The notes below the pieces were generated by a model. It had not been told where the DNA came from, searched no databases, and saw nothing but the letters and a program-made list of their open reading frames with translations. A stretch of DNA of 64,000 nt from Rhodoferax sp. (GTDB lineage Bacteria; Pseudomonadota; Gammaproteobacteria; Burkholderiales; Burkholderiaceae_C): the NCBI RefSeq assembly GCF_010365055.1, contig NZ_JAAFHA010000005.1, forward strand, positions 27,867-91,866, in the 5' to 3' direction. Made by a program: the position numbers and the translations under genes. Each line of letters opens with the position of its first letter. Within the stretch, counting starts at the first letter, position 1. Positions 42,701 through 52,085 of this stretch are shown piece after piece.

Positions 42701-43820
42701 TGTTGATGGCGATGTCGTACTTGCGCGCCAGCAGCGCCAGCTTGGTCAGTCGCGGCAGCAGCTCATCCATGACACGATCGCGCTGGGCGCGGCTGTAGCG
42801 CGTGTGCAGCGCCGACAGCTTCACCGAAATGCCCGGGCCTTCAAAGATGCCACGGCCGTTGGACGCCATGCCGATGGCGCGGATCGATTGCTCGTAGGAG
42901 GCGACATAGCGCTCCGCATCCGCCTCGGTGGTGGCCGCCTCGCCCAGCATATCGTAGGAATAGCGAAAGCCTTTTTTCTCCAGCGCGCGGCTGTTGGCCA
43001 GCGCCTCGGAGATGGTCTGCCCGGTGACGAACTGCTCGCCCATCAGCTTCATGGCGCGGTGCACGCCCTGGCGGATCAGCGGCTCGCCACCCTTGCCGAT
43101 CATGCGGGTCAGCGCGTTGCCCATGCTCTTCTCGCTGGCGGTGGCGGTGAGCTTGCCGGTCAGCATCAGGCCCCAGACGGCGGCGTTGACGAACAGCGAG
43201 GGCGAGTTGCCCAGGTGCGAATGCCAGTCACCGTGACTGATTTTGTCGCGAATCAGCGCGTCGCGCGTGGCGTTGTCGGGAATGCGCAGGAGCGCCTCGG
43301 CCATGCACATCAGCGCCACGCCTTCCTGGCTGGAGAGCGAAAACTCCTGCACCAACGCCTCCACGCCGCCGCCGGTCTTGTTGCTGCGCAGGCCTTCAAC
43401 CAACCGGGTCGCGACTTCTTCAATCGCGGCGCGCTGGTCCGCGTCGCTCACATGCGCCAATTGCACCAGCATCGGCAGGCATTCAGGCTCGGGACGGTGC
43501 CAGGCGGCGGTGATGGCAGCGCGCATCTCGGTCTGCGGCAGCACGTTTTGGGCCCAGTCCAGGAAGGGCTGGGGTGCTGAAGACGGTGCACTGGGCGGCG
43601 GCGCCACGTCTTCCTCTTCGTCAGTCTCGACGCCGGAGAGGGTGTTGGTTGCGCCTTGGTTTGCACCAAGCGGAACATGTCCGCGTTCGATGCTCTCAAC
43701 GTAGTGCAGAACCGCCTGCTTGATAAGCCAGTGGGACGTCCGCCCTTGGGCTATTGCGGCCTCCTTGATGCGCGTTCGCAGCGCCTCATCAACCTTGATA
43801 CCGAGTGTGACTGTGGCCAT
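39732..43820 (-). CDS. putA: trifunctional PutA: RHH DNA-binding, proline dehydrogenase, P5C dehydrogenase
   Basis: N-terminal RHH MATVTLGIKVDEALRTRIKEAAIAQGRTSHWLIKQAVLHYVE; PRODH RLVKGAYWDAEIK; ALDH ETGGQNAMVVDSSA; about 1362 aa. Confidence 0.96.
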   Translation of the reverse strand: MATVTLGIKVDEALRTRIKEAAIAQGRTSHWLIKQAVLHYVESIERGHVPLGANQGATNTLSGVETDEEEDVAPPPSAPSSAPQPFLDWAQNVLPQTEMRAAITAAWHRPEPECLPMLVQLAHVSDADQRAAIEEVATRLVEGLRSNKTGGGVEALVQEFSLSSQEGVALMCMAEALLRIPDNATRDALIRDKISHGDWHSHLGNSPSLFVNAAVWGLMLTGKLTATASEKSMGNALTRMIGKGGEPLIRQGVHRAMKLMGEQFVTGQTISEALANSRALEKKGFRYSYDMLGEAATTEADAERYVASYEQSIRAIGMASNGRGIFEGPGISVKLSALHTRYSRAQRDRVMDELLPRLTKLALLARKYDIAINIDAEESDRLELSLDLLENLCFDPRLKGWNGIGFVVQSYLKRCPYVIDHVIDLARRSGHRLMIRLVKGAYWDAEIKRAQLDGLDGYPVYTRKVHTDVAYLACARKLLAAPEAVYPQFATHNAQTVASIYQMAGNNYYAGQYEFQCLHGMGEPLYEQVTGTVADGKLGRPCRIYAPVGTHETLLAYLVRRLLENGSNSSFVNRIGDLKVQVDDLVADPVLEAQAIEAQAGQLGAPHPKIALPRQLFAALGAQSRLNSSGLNLANEQQLASLAAGLLRSTQVIHAACATVAQVAPVSASTAVAQGWQAVCNPADTRDQVGWVRPASVAELELAVERAARATQIWQVTPPQERAACLKRAADLLEQRTQSILGLIVREAGKSLPNAISEIREAVDFLRYYAAQAEATFDNQTQRSLGVVLCISPWNFPLAIFAGQVAAALASGNCVLAKPAEQTPLVADLMVRLLHEAGVPLDAVQLVPGTGEVVGTALVAHAQVAGVMFTGSTEVARLIAQTLSQRLSRQGHCIPLIAETGGQNAMVVDSSALAEQVVGDVLSSAFDSAGQRCSALRLLCIQEDVADRVIGMIKDAMREWVMGNPDRMHTDVGPVIDEEARVQIEQHIEAMRSDGQAVTRMARDESAGQGHFVMPTLIEIDRIERLQREVFGPVLHVLRYRRDDLASVLNAINATGYGLTFGVHSRIDETIAQVTQKVQAGNIYVNRNVIGAVVGVQPFGGMGLSGTGPKAGGPLYLYRLLQQDDAQCNPALSALAASPASRALPLASAERHLNAHPALLALQSLMASLQGPTLVAAGQGGLSGLDMAQATAACARYRAASVLGQVFLLPGPTGESNRYQLLARGAVWAVPQTALGLIHQVAAALASGNPCWIETPASDSAVAHVLSTLPPEVQRFVQQRSFDQLRSEQHVSAMLFEGDGDALQALAPTVAQQAGALVRIESLSPAQLASGACYDLSALMHEQSISTNTAAAGGNAQLMTMD

Positions 43821-43873
43821 GGTTGCACCTATTTCCAAAATGAGTTGCACCTATTTTAATTTGGGTGCAACCC
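43821..43873. promoter_or_regulatory. three GTTGCA operator-like sites at the putA start
   Basis: GTTGCA at 43822-43827 and 43844-43849, and the inverted form TGCAAC at 43866-43871, each offset by exactly 22 bp. Confidence 0.7.
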
Positions 43874-44002
43874 ATATTTAATCAGGGTTAACCCTCGTCG
43901 CTTGCGAAGCTTGCGCTACCCATGCCATGGCACCGCTCCGGCAATTGGGTAGCACGAGGTAGTGGTGCATTACCTGCCCAATACGTCAATGCTGATTCAC
44001 CC

Positions 44003-46072
44003 CTAAAACGCAATGAACCTTGCCCCCAACGTATGCCGAAGGTTCCACTTCATGGTGGTGTCGAGCGCAGCCTCCAGCAAAATAACGCGGCCTGTTTGCG
44101 CTTTGAACCAGTCCAGGGTGACGGCCGTCAATTGCGTGTCAAAACACACCACAGCGGTACGCGGCGTGGCCTGGCTATCACTCACTCGCCAGACCTCGTT
44201 GCCCGTTAATTCCGTCACGCGTTCCAACTGATAGTCCAGCTGAAAACCGCACTTGAGAAAAACCTCATCCTGAATCAATTCACGCGGCAGGACGTTGAAT
44301 AGACTGGCCTCTTTGGCTTGAATGTAGGCCTTGAGTGCGATCAAATTCTCTGCTTCAGTCTTGTCAGGGTCAGGCGCAAATTCAACACGCGGAAAGTTGG
44401 ACTTGACCAGGCTGAACACTTTGAAGCCCGCGTCCAGCGGCTGCGGCTTGTCACCCGTGCCGGCGATCACACGCTTGACGCGGTCGATGGTGATGTCGCT
44501 GATTTTCCGATAACCCTGTTTGTAAGCGGCCTCTTTGGGTTTGATTTCCTCGGGGAGTTGAACCGTTACAAACTGCCGGTTACCGCCATCTTCCCTGTTG
44601 AGCTTGAGCACCGCATGGGCCGTGCTGCCACTGCCGCCAAAAAAATCCAACACCAGCGCGCAGGGGTCGCCGCCCGTCACGTACTGAATCAGTTTGGCCA
44701 ACTCTTCATAGTCTTTGGGATTGGGGAACACCTTGGCGCCCATCAGCTTGCGCAGCGCCTTGACGGCCACTTGCGATTGCTTGTAAATGCACGATCCACG
44801 CACCTGCATTGCCAATCCAGCGTCATCCGGGTCGGCCGTTGCGTTTTCATCCTCTTCATCGAGACCGTTCTCTGGGTCCAGCTCATCCGCCACCGGGCGC
44901 AAATGTGCTTTACGGAATGGCGGTTCGGTGTGATCAGCGCGAAACACAATCAGGTCGAGATCAATCTGCCGTTGCATTTCGTCCGGTGCCGAAATACCCC
45001 AACCACGCTCAGGCACTTTGCAGGGAAGCCCTGTGTCTTTATGCAGCACGTCGTAGCGTGGCCCGCCGCCACCCGGCCATGAGATATCACGGTCGCGCCA
45101 TGGCCCATTGCTGTCCACCCGCCGATAGCGCGCAAGCCTCTTGGAAGCATGGCCCGCAGGCAGATTGCGAAACCACTCCGTCAGGTCGGCCTCAATCGCC
45201 AAGTCGCTTTCACCATGGGTTTTGCGCAGACGCACATACTCATCCCAAATCTCCTTGGCGCCGGGCTTGGCTTCGCGCCAGATGGTTTTGGCGTCTTTCA
45301 GGGCCTGCAAGTCTTTGGCGTAGACCGCCATGTACTCATGTCCGACTGAAAATAATTTGGCGTCGTTTTTGCGTCCCTTCTCCCAAACCAAGGTGGCAAC
45401 GTGGTTTTCTTCCCCAAACGCCTCGTCCATGGTGCGGCGCAGGTTGTCAATTTCGTAATCGTCAATCGACACCATAACCACGCCATCCTCACGCAGCAGT
45501 TGGCGCGCCACCAGCAGGCGGGGGTAGATCATGTTGAGCCAGTTGGAGTGGTAGCGGCCATCAGCCTGTGCATTGGTGTCGACCTTCACGCCGCCTTCGG
45601 TGACCCCGGTTTGCTCCCAGTAGGGGCGCTTGTCTTGGGTGTAGTTGTCGCTGTAAACAAAGTCTTTGCCCGTGTTGTAGGGTGGGTCAATGTAGATGCA
45701 CTTGACCTGGCCCCGGTAGCTGGAGAGCAACAACTTCAAAACTTCGAGGTTTTCACCTTCGATGATGAGGTTGCCGCGGGCTTGGTCCGGGTTCATGCTG
45801 CGGGATGCGTCATAGTTCAGCGCCGCCGTGGTCGGCATGAAGGCGCGTCGCTTGGCTTCGCCTTTGCCGTGCCAGCGAAACTCGTAGCGCTCGCTTTCGC
45901 CTTCGCCCACCAAGCGTTGCAGTTCGGCTGGGTTCAGTCGGCCTTCATCGGTGAACAGGTCGGGAAAGTCGCTTTTCAAACGGGCCAAGCGTTCGGCCAG
46001 CAGGTCCGGGCTCTGAGGCATACGAGGCGCTTCAACAGCGGCAGTGGCGGGAGGGGTGGGTATGGTGCTCAT
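44003..46072 (-). CDS. Type III restriction-modification system methyltransferase (Mod), beta-class adenine/cytosine-N MTase
   Basis: VKCIYIDPPYNTGKDFVYSDNY (DPPY), then VLDFFGGSGSTAHAVLKLN downstream; next to Res. Confidence 0.93.
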   Translation of the reverse strand: MSTIPTPPATAAVEAPRMPQSPDLLAERLARLKSDFPDLFTDEGRLNPAELQRLVGEGESERYEFRWHGKGEAKRRAFMPTTAALNYDASRSMNPDQARGNLIIEGENLEVLKLLLSSYRGQVKCIYIDPPYNTGKDFVYSDNYTQDKRPYWEQTGVTEGGVKVDTNAQADGRYHSNWLNMIYPRLLVARQLLREDGVVMVSIDDYEIDNLRRTMDEAFGEENHVATLVWEKGRKNDAKLFSVGHEYMAVYAKDLQALKDAKTIWREAKPGAKEIWDEYVRLRKTHGESDLAIEADLTEWFRNLPAGHASKRLARYRRVDSNGPWRDRDISWPGGGGPRYDVLHKDTGLPCKVPERGWGISAPDEMQRQIDLDLIVFRADHTEPPFRKAHLRPVADELDPENGLDEEDENATADPDDAGLAMQVRGSCIYKQSQVAVKALRKLMGAKVFPNPKDYEELAKLIQYVTGGDPCALVLDFFGGSGSTAHAVLKLNREDGGNRQFVTVQLPEEIKPKEAAYKQGYRKISDITIDRVKRVIAGTGDKPQPLDAGFKVFSLVKSNFPRVEFAPDPDKTEAENLIALKAYIQAKEASLFNVLPRELIQDEVFLKCGFQLDYQLERVTELTGNEVWRVSDSQATPRTAVVCFDTQLTAVTLDWFKAQTGRVILLEAALDTTMKWNLRHTLGARFIAF

Positions 46073-46073
46073 C

Positions 46074-48935
46074 TCAGGTGCTGGGGTTGCCCAGCGTCAA
46101 GCCGGTTTTGAAGTGGTCGTAAGTGGCGTGGGGCGCGCTGTAGGCACCTTGGCCGGGCAGCAGCGTCAGGGCGCGGCCGTTGCGCCGGGTTTCAAACCCC
46201 AAGGCTTTGAAGTGCTTTTCGGCGCACAAAATTTTCAGGCGTTCGTCCTCTGTTAGGGCCGCGCGGTCGTCCAGGTCGTTGGTGCCTTTGACTTCGACCA
46301 CAAAGATGAAGCTGTTGTCGTCAAGCGCTCGTGTGTCATCGAAACTCATTTGGCTGCCGGGCATGGCAGCGCGGTTGCCAGCCTTGAAAACCAGGCCAAA
46401 GTCGGGGGTGTAGGTGGTGCCAATGGGCGTGGCAATTTTGTAGCCATCCGGCAGTTTGAGCAGACACAGCAACTGCGGGTCGTAGTCCGCCTGCCTGGCA
46501 AACTCGATTTCTTTGCCGCTGTCGCACATCGCCTGGTCGTACAAGCCGGTTTTTGGGGTGCCCACCACGGATTTATAAGTGTTGATGCTGGCTTGCAGTG
46601 TTGCCAGAGGGAGGGTGCCGCCGTCCAGCTCGTAACGCAGGCCGCGCAGCATGGCTTCGGTTTCGGCATTTTTCACAATGGTGGTGGCTTGCTGCAAAAA
46701 ACGCTGGGGGTTGTGCAGCAGGTTGGCCGCGCGAACCGGGTCTTGCAGCACGCCGGCCAGCAGCCGGTGCGTGGCGCGCAGTGACAGGCTGGTGCCTTCC
46801 GATAACTCTTCGACCAGATCGAGCGGCGCAAAGCGGGCTTTAAGAGTTTCGGTCGCGCTGCCTTGCCATTCACCGTTCAAAACGTATTCATCTTTGCTTT
46901 GTGCGCCCGCCCCGTTCGGGTTGTCGCCCAGGCTTTTGATGCGGGTGAGGGTTGCTTCTGCCTCGTACACCGCCATGGCGATTTCGTCGATTTTCGGGGC
47001 TGCATCCGTCACAATCTCGTCTTCGTTGAAGCTGACGGTGTAGCGGGTAGTGCGCGCAATGCGCTGCCAGAAGCTCTTGAACGCCGCACTGTTAAACAGC
47101 TTGTCGTTGCGGTTGATGGTGTTGTGTTTGCGCTGGCCTTTGTGGTTTTCGCGCAGTTTGGCACCCGCGCTGGCATCGCCATAGTCGTCTTGTACTTGCT
47201 GCTGGTATTGGCGGGCAAAGGTGGCGTAGGTCTCGTTGGGGATGACGGTGAGCAGGTTGGTTTCTTCACCTTCAACCACATCGATGGCGTCATAAACACG
47301 TTGGCCATTTTGGTTAACGCAGATGCGCAAGCCGCGTCCGATTTCTTGCCGCTTCTTGCTTTCGCTGTAGCTCTGGTTCAACGTGGCGATGTTGAAGATG
47401 TTGGGGTTGTCCCAACCCACGCCCAGCGCCGAATGCGAAAAGATGAATTCAATTGGGTCACCTAGTTTGAGCAGACCTTCTTTGTCGTGGAGAATGCGTC
47501 GGTAAATTTCAGCGTTGGCCGCCATGGAGTCGGCCCGGTCGGTGTAGTCACCTGATTTTGTGCGTGAAAAATAAGACCCTTGGGCTGCATGAACCTCTTG
47601 CGGCGTTGGCGTACGACCCGTTCGCTCGCCGACGATGCGGCTGTATTCCTCTTCAAACAGGGTTTTGATGAGGGGTGCCGCAGTGGCATCGCTGGCCAGG
47701 TAGTTGTCGACTTTGTCAATGAACACCAGTGACAGGCATTTAATGCCTTTACTTACCAGCTTTGCCTTTTTCTCAAAGTGGGTTTGAATTAGCCAGCTCA
47801 GTTGAGCTCGGAATAATCCGGCCATGTCACCCGAGCGTTGATTGAGCTGCATTTCAATGCCGTTGGTGAAAAGCACGGTCCAGATGCCATTGCGCAGGCC
47901 TTTTTTGTAGATACGCTCAATCGTGAAGTCGCCATAGCTGATGTTGTTGCTGACTTTTGCCAGTGCATCGTCTTTTTTGAGCCAGCGGCTCTCTTTCCAG
48001 ATAAATTCACCTTTGGCATTGCGAATCCACAGGCGTAGCTTGGCTTTGGGGGCGCTCACATCCGTGGCCTGTATCTCAATCAGTTCAATCTTGAGGGTGG
48101 CTTCGTCGTTTTTCTCGGAAACGGACAAGACTTCAATTTTTTTGACCAAACCTTGCGCGTAAGCGTCAGCGGGCGCAAGGCGAAAGATGCGGTTCTTGAC
48201 CACGGCATGCGTTGCCGAAAACCGGAGTTTGGCCAGAGGCTTGAGGCTGGCAAGGCGTTCAACGGCGTTGTCTGTGTCCATGCCTTCTTGTGGCTCGTCC
48301 ATGAGCACCACGGGGTGGCAGTCAGCCAGTGCTGCGAACCAAGTTTTGCCGTCGATAGCGTCGTCGCGTCCGGCGCGGTTGATGACGCGGTCATCGGCGC
48401 TGAACGACTGCAAGGTCATCACCATGATTTGCGGCTCTGTGTTGGTGATGAATTGCTTGAGCCGTGTGAGTTTGGCGCTGTCGTATTCAAAGTGGCTGAT
48501 AGGGGAATTGAGCTGATGCTCATCGGCCAATTGACTGCCAAAGCTTTTCAGGGTGCTCAGAACCCCCGCGCGAATAGCGACGGACGGCACAACGATGATG
48601 AACTTGCTCCATCCGTAATGTTTGTGTAGCGCGTAGACGCTTTTCAGATAGACCAGCGTTTTGCCCGTGCCCGTTTCCATTTCAACGCACAGCTCAAGCG
48701 GAAATGGCTGCGCAGGTGCGACACTCTTTTCAAGCGAGGTGGGGTCTTTCAGGTACTTGCGGGCCACAACATCGAGATTGCGGGAAAGGTCCTCGCCGCT
48801 CAAAGGACAGCGGTTTGGCAAAACGGACGTGCCTTGCCAAAAATCAGGTGTCTGACGCGGAGTGCCAGCGAACACCTTCACAATCGCTCCGACTGCCTGG
48901 TTTTGATATTGGAGTGATTCGAGTAAAAATGACAT
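46074..48935 (-). CDS. Type III restriction enzyme, Res subunit
   Basis: VEMETGTGKTLVYLKSVYALHKHYGWSKFIIVVPS; VVLMDEPQEGMDT; EIGRGLRICVNQ; C-terminal TPDFGL...FIFVVEVKG nuclease motif. Confidence 0.93.
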   Translation of the reverse strand: MSFLLESLQYQNQAVGAIVKVFAGTPRQTPDFWQGTSVLPNRCPLSGEDLSRNLDVVARKYLKDPTSLEKSVAPAQPFPLELCVEMETGTGKTLVYLKSVYALHKHYGWSKFIIVVPSVAIRAGVLSTLKSFGSQLADEHQLNSPISHFEYDSAKLTRLKQFITNTEPQIMVMTLQSFSADDRVINRAGRDDAIDGKTWFAALADCHPVVLMDEPQEGMDTDNAVERLASLKPLAKLRFSATHAVVKNRIFRLAPADAYAQGLVKKIEVLSVSEKNDEATLKIELIEIQATDVSAPKAKLRLWIRNAKGEFIWKESRWLKKDDALAKVSNNISYGDFTIERIYKKGLRNGIWTVLFTNGIEMQLNQRSGDMAGLFRAQLSWLIQTHFEKKAKLVSKGIKCLSLVFIDKVDNYLASDATAAPLIKTLFEEEYSRIVGERTGRTPTPQEVHAAQGSYFSRTKSGDYTDRADSMAANAEIYRRILHDKEGLLKLGDPIEFIFSHSALGVGWDNPNIFNIATLNQSYSESKKRQEIGRGLRICVNQNGQRVYDAIDVVEGEETNLLTVIPNETYATFARQYQQQVQDDYGDASAGAKLRENHKGQRKHNTINRNDKLFNSAAFKSFWQRIARTTRYTVSFNEDEIVTDAAPKIDEIAMAVYEAEATLTRIKSLGDNPNGAGAQSKDEYVLNGEWQGSATETLKARFAPLDLVEELSEGTSLSLRATHRLLAGVLQDPVRAANLLHNPQRFLQQATTIVKNAETEAMLRGLRYELDGGTLPLATLQASINTYKSVVGTPKTGLYDQAMCDSGKEIEFARQADYDPQLLCLLKLPDGYKIATPIGTTYTPDFGLVFKAGNRAAMPGSQMSFDDTRALDDNSFIFVVEVKGTNDLDDRAALTEDERLKILCAEKHFKALGFETRRNGRALTLLPGQGAYSAPHATYDHFKTGLTLGNPST

Positions 48936-49284
48936 AGAGCGACTTAGGGACGACGGCCGCAATCTTACCCGGCGGGCTAGGACTACTGCACCGTCCGGCT
49001 AGGGTGGGATTAAGAGGCTAGTCGTCGAGTTTGTGTTCCAGCCGCTCGGCCAACCGGCGTTCGCCCGGTGTCATGCGCGAAGCGCAAGCACCAAATGCTG
49101 GTAGCAGTGTTGCCATTTGTCACCTCGGCCCTGAATTTGTTTTGAGCCCATTATGAGCTGGGTCAAAACTTGCGCAGATTGATGTGGGTCAACTGGTATG
49201 GCGGCATTGCGGCTGCGGCAGAGAAAGCGCAGAGATCAACAGCGTTCGATAGGGATCGGAACTGTTTGATGTGGTGGATTGTGC

Positions 49285-49361
49285 TGGTCTGCCCGGAGGG
49301 GATTGAACCCCCGACCCACAGCTTAGAAGGCTGTTGCTCTATCCAACTGAGCTACGGGCAG
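49285..49361 (-). tRNA. tRNA-Arg(TCT)
   Basis: CTGCCCGTAGCTCAGTTGGATAGAGCAACAGCCTTCTAAGCTGTGGGTCGGGGGTTCAATCCCCTCCGGGCAGACCA: full cloverleaf, anticodon TCT, encoded CCA. Confidence 0.96.
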
Positions 49362-51213
49362 CCGCATGAGGACTATACCCGACGGGCTCAGCCGACATAT
49401 ACATCTTCTCGACCACATCGCGGTGGCGATCCAGCACCGCTTTGCGCTTGATCTTCATGGTTGCCGTCAATGCGCCAGTGTCAATCGACAAGGGCTCAGT
49501 CAGCACACTGAACTTGCGAATCCACGCAACGTGGGCCTGACTCTGATTGATCGCGTCAACGCCCTTCTGCAACTCAGCCAGCACCAGCGGATGCTGGCAG
49601 GCGTCTGCGCCGCCAACATCAGAGACATCACTGGCCGCCAGAAGCGACTTCAGCACATCGGGCTTGAGCGTCAGCAGCGCAGTCAAAAAATGGCGCCCAT
49701 CACCGCATACAACTGCATGCTCGACCAAAGGAAGACTCATCAACTGCGCTTCAATATTTGCCGGCGATATGTTCTTGCCACCGGAGGTAATCAGCAGGTC
49801 TTTTTTCCGACCCGTCACGTAAAGGTAGCCATCCTCATCAAAGCGACCCAGGTCACCGGAATGCAGCCAGCCAGCCACCAGCGTTTGCGCGGTATCTTCG
49901 GGTCGCCCCATGTAGCCCTGAAAAACATGCGGTCCACGCACCAATATTTCGCCATCGTCAGCAATTCGCACCTGACTGCCCGCCAGTGGCTTGCCCACCG
50001 CACCGATACGGGTACTGCCGACCAGGCTGATGGAGGTCGGGCCGCAATCTTCGGACTGCCCGTAAACCTCGCGGATCAACAAGTCAAGGCCAGTGAAGAA
50101 CCGCAGATTCTCGGGCGCAATCGGCGCGGCGGCCGAGATCATCAAGCGCGCCTGGTCCAGGCCCAACGCCTTCTGCACCTTTTGATGAATCAATCTTGAC
50201 GCTAGCGCCTTCTGCATCCGCAGCAACACGCCCGGCGACTTGCCGGCCAGCTCGCTGGCGTGCCAGCGCTGACCAACCGTCAGCGCCCAGCGCGCCAACA
50301 CCGCCTTGGCTCCGGTGGCGCCCGCCAGTTTGGCGGCGATGCCGGCGTGCATCTTCTCCCAGACACGTGGCACACCAAAGAAAATCGTCGGATGTACTTC
50401 TTTGAGATGATCGCCCAAGGATTCAATACTCCGGGCGAAATAGAGCGCGTAACCGATGGTCACATGGTTATGAATACCACCGAGCTGTTCGGCAACGTGC
50501 GCCAGCGGCAGGTACGAGATCAGGCGATCAGTCGGCTTGCAGTCAAAGGCAGCAGACAGGGTCACTGCGGTCCAGGCCAGATTGCCATGCGACAACATCA
50601 CGGCCTTGGGCGCACCGGTCGTGCCTGAGGTGTAGATCAGGGTACCCAGATCATCGGGGCCCAACGCCGCCAGGCGGCGTTCCACCTCGGCCTGATGCCT
50701 TTGCTCGCCCAACGCCAAAAAGTCATGCCAGGTAATTTGCCAGTCACTGTCTGCCTTGGCACCGCGCATCAGCACCACGCGTTGCAAACGTGGCAGTGCC
50801 GCGCGGCGATCTGCCACCTTGGCCCATTGCGTCTCGTTTTCTACGAGCAGCACCGTGCAATGCGAATGGTCAATGATGTACTCAACCTCGCTGGCCGCAC
50901 TGGTCCAGTAGACGCCCGCCGCGACCGCACCAATCATCATCGCGGCCAGATCCATGATCACCCACTCGGGGCGATTGAAGCCCAAAATACACACAGCCTC
51001 GCCCGGCTTGACGCCCAGCGCGACCAGTGCCCGCGCTGCGCACTGCACCTGCTCCGCATAAGACGTCCAACTGGTCGGTTGCCATGCGGTGTCGCCGCGT
51101 TCATAGTAGGCCGGTGCCGCGCCGCGCTGCTGCGCGGTGGCCAAAAAACGCGCCGGCGCCGCAACAAAGGGAACGCCCGCGACCAGGGTGGGGTGGGTGG
51201 GTGCAGCGTTCAT
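49339..51213 (-). CDS. long-chain acyl-CoA synthetase (AMP-binding, FadD15-like)
   Basis: LIYTSGTTGAPKAVMLSHGNLAWT; GYLYVTGRKKDLLITSGGKNISPANIE; 3' end runs 23 bp into the tRNA-Arg gene. Confidence 0.9.
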   Translation of the reverse strand: MNAAPTHPTLVAGVPFVAAPARFLATAQQRGAAPAYYERGDTAWQPTSWTSYAEQVQCAARALVALGVKPGEAVCILGFNRPEWVIMDLAAMMIGAVAAGVYWTSAASEVEYIIDHSHCTVLLVENETQWAKVADRRAALPRLQRVVLMRGAKADSDWQITWHDFLALGEQRHQAEVERRLAALGPDDLGTLIYTSGTTGAPKAVMLSHGNLAWTAVTLSAAFDCKPTDRLISYLPLAHVAEQLGGIHNHVTIGYALYFARSIESLGDHLKEVHPTIFFGVPRVWEKMHAGIAAKLAGATGAKAVLARWALTVGQRWHASELAGKSPGVLLRMQKALASRLIHQKVQKALGLDQARLMISAAAPIAPENLRFFTGLDLLIREVYGQSEDCGPTSISLVGSTRIGAVGKPLAGSQVRIADDGEILVRGPHVFQGYMGRPEDTAQTLVAGWLHSGDLGRFDEDGYLYVTGRKKDLLITSGGKNISPANIEAQLMSLPLVEHAVVCGDGRHFLTALLTLKPDVLKSLLAASDVSDVGGADACQHPLVLAELQKGVDAINQSQAHVAWIRKFSVLTEPLSIDTGALTATMKIKRKAVLDRHRDVVEKMYMSAEPVGYSPHAAARSSVG

Positions 51214-52085
51214 CAGCGCGCCAGTCCGAGCAAGGCCCTGGCTTCCGCCGGGCTAGCCACCGAGCGACCGGCGTTGCGGGCGCAGGCGGCTAAGGCAGTG
51301 ATCAGTTCACCGTTGCCGCTGGCGCGTTCGCCATTGGGCAGATAGAAGGTGTCTTCCAGGCCAGTGCGCAGCATGCCGCCCAGATCGGCGGTTTTTTGAT
51401 GCACCGGCCAGATTTCAGTGCGGCCAATCAGCGTGGCCTGCCAGACGCTGTTGGTCACCATCCACTGGGGCAGCAAGGCCAGTAGATCGGCATCGCACGG
51501 CATGCCAGAGGCCACGCCCATCACCAGGTTGTATTCAGGGCGGCCCATCTCGGGTTTGAGCATGCCGTTTTTCACGAACATGCCCACGGCACGAACGATG
51601 CCCACGTCAAAGCACTCAAACTCGGGGTGGGTGCCGCATTCGGCCATCACATCCAGAAACTGCTGCACCTTGGCCACCGGGTTGTCAAACACCATGGGCG
51701 GCCAGGCCCAGTTGCCGTCTTCCTTGATCTTCAGGTAGTTCAGGCTGCCCGCGTTGCAGGCGGCAATCTCGGGTTTGACGCGGCGGATGCAGGCCAAGGG
51801 GCCCGAAATGTCCTTGCCGACCACACCGGTGGTCAGGTTGATGATGACGCCGGGGCAGGCTTCGCGGATGGCATTGACCACCGACTCCATCACATCCGGG
51901 TCCCACGACGGCATATGGCCCATGCCCTCTTCCTGGTTGCGCACATGCACATGCATGATGGAGGCGCCCGCGTTGAAGGCATCGCGCGCCTCGGCCGCCA
52001 TCTGGGCTGGGGTCACCGGCACCGGGTGCTGCTTCGGGTTGGTCAGAACGCCGGTCAGGGCGCAAGTCAAAATTGCTTTTTCCAT
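51213..52085 (-). CDS. BKACE-family (DUF849) beta-keto acid cleavage enzyme
   Basis: MEKAILTCALTGVLTNPKQHPVPVTPAQMAAEARDAFNAGASIMHVHVRN (HxH metal motif). Confidence 0.88.
   Translation of the reverse strand: MEKAILTCALTGVLTNPKQHPVPVTPAQMAAEARDAFNAGASIMHVHVRNQEEGMGHMPSWDPDVMESVVNAIREACPGVIINLTTGVVGKDISGPLACIRRVKPEIAACNAGSLNYLKIKEDGNWAWPPMVFDNPVAKVQQFLDVMAECGTHPEFECFDVGIVRAVGMFVKNGMLKPEMGRPEYNLVMGVASGMPCDADLLALLPQWMVTNSVWQATLIGRTEIWPVHQKTADLGGMLRTGLEDTFYLPNGERASGNGELITALAACARNAGRSVASPAEARALLGLAR

Noticed and set aside
43885-43894. GGGTTAACCC palindrome downstream of mod / upstream of putA
   Set aside because: Short perfect palindrome of expected chance frequency; not linked to the phased GTTGCA sites.
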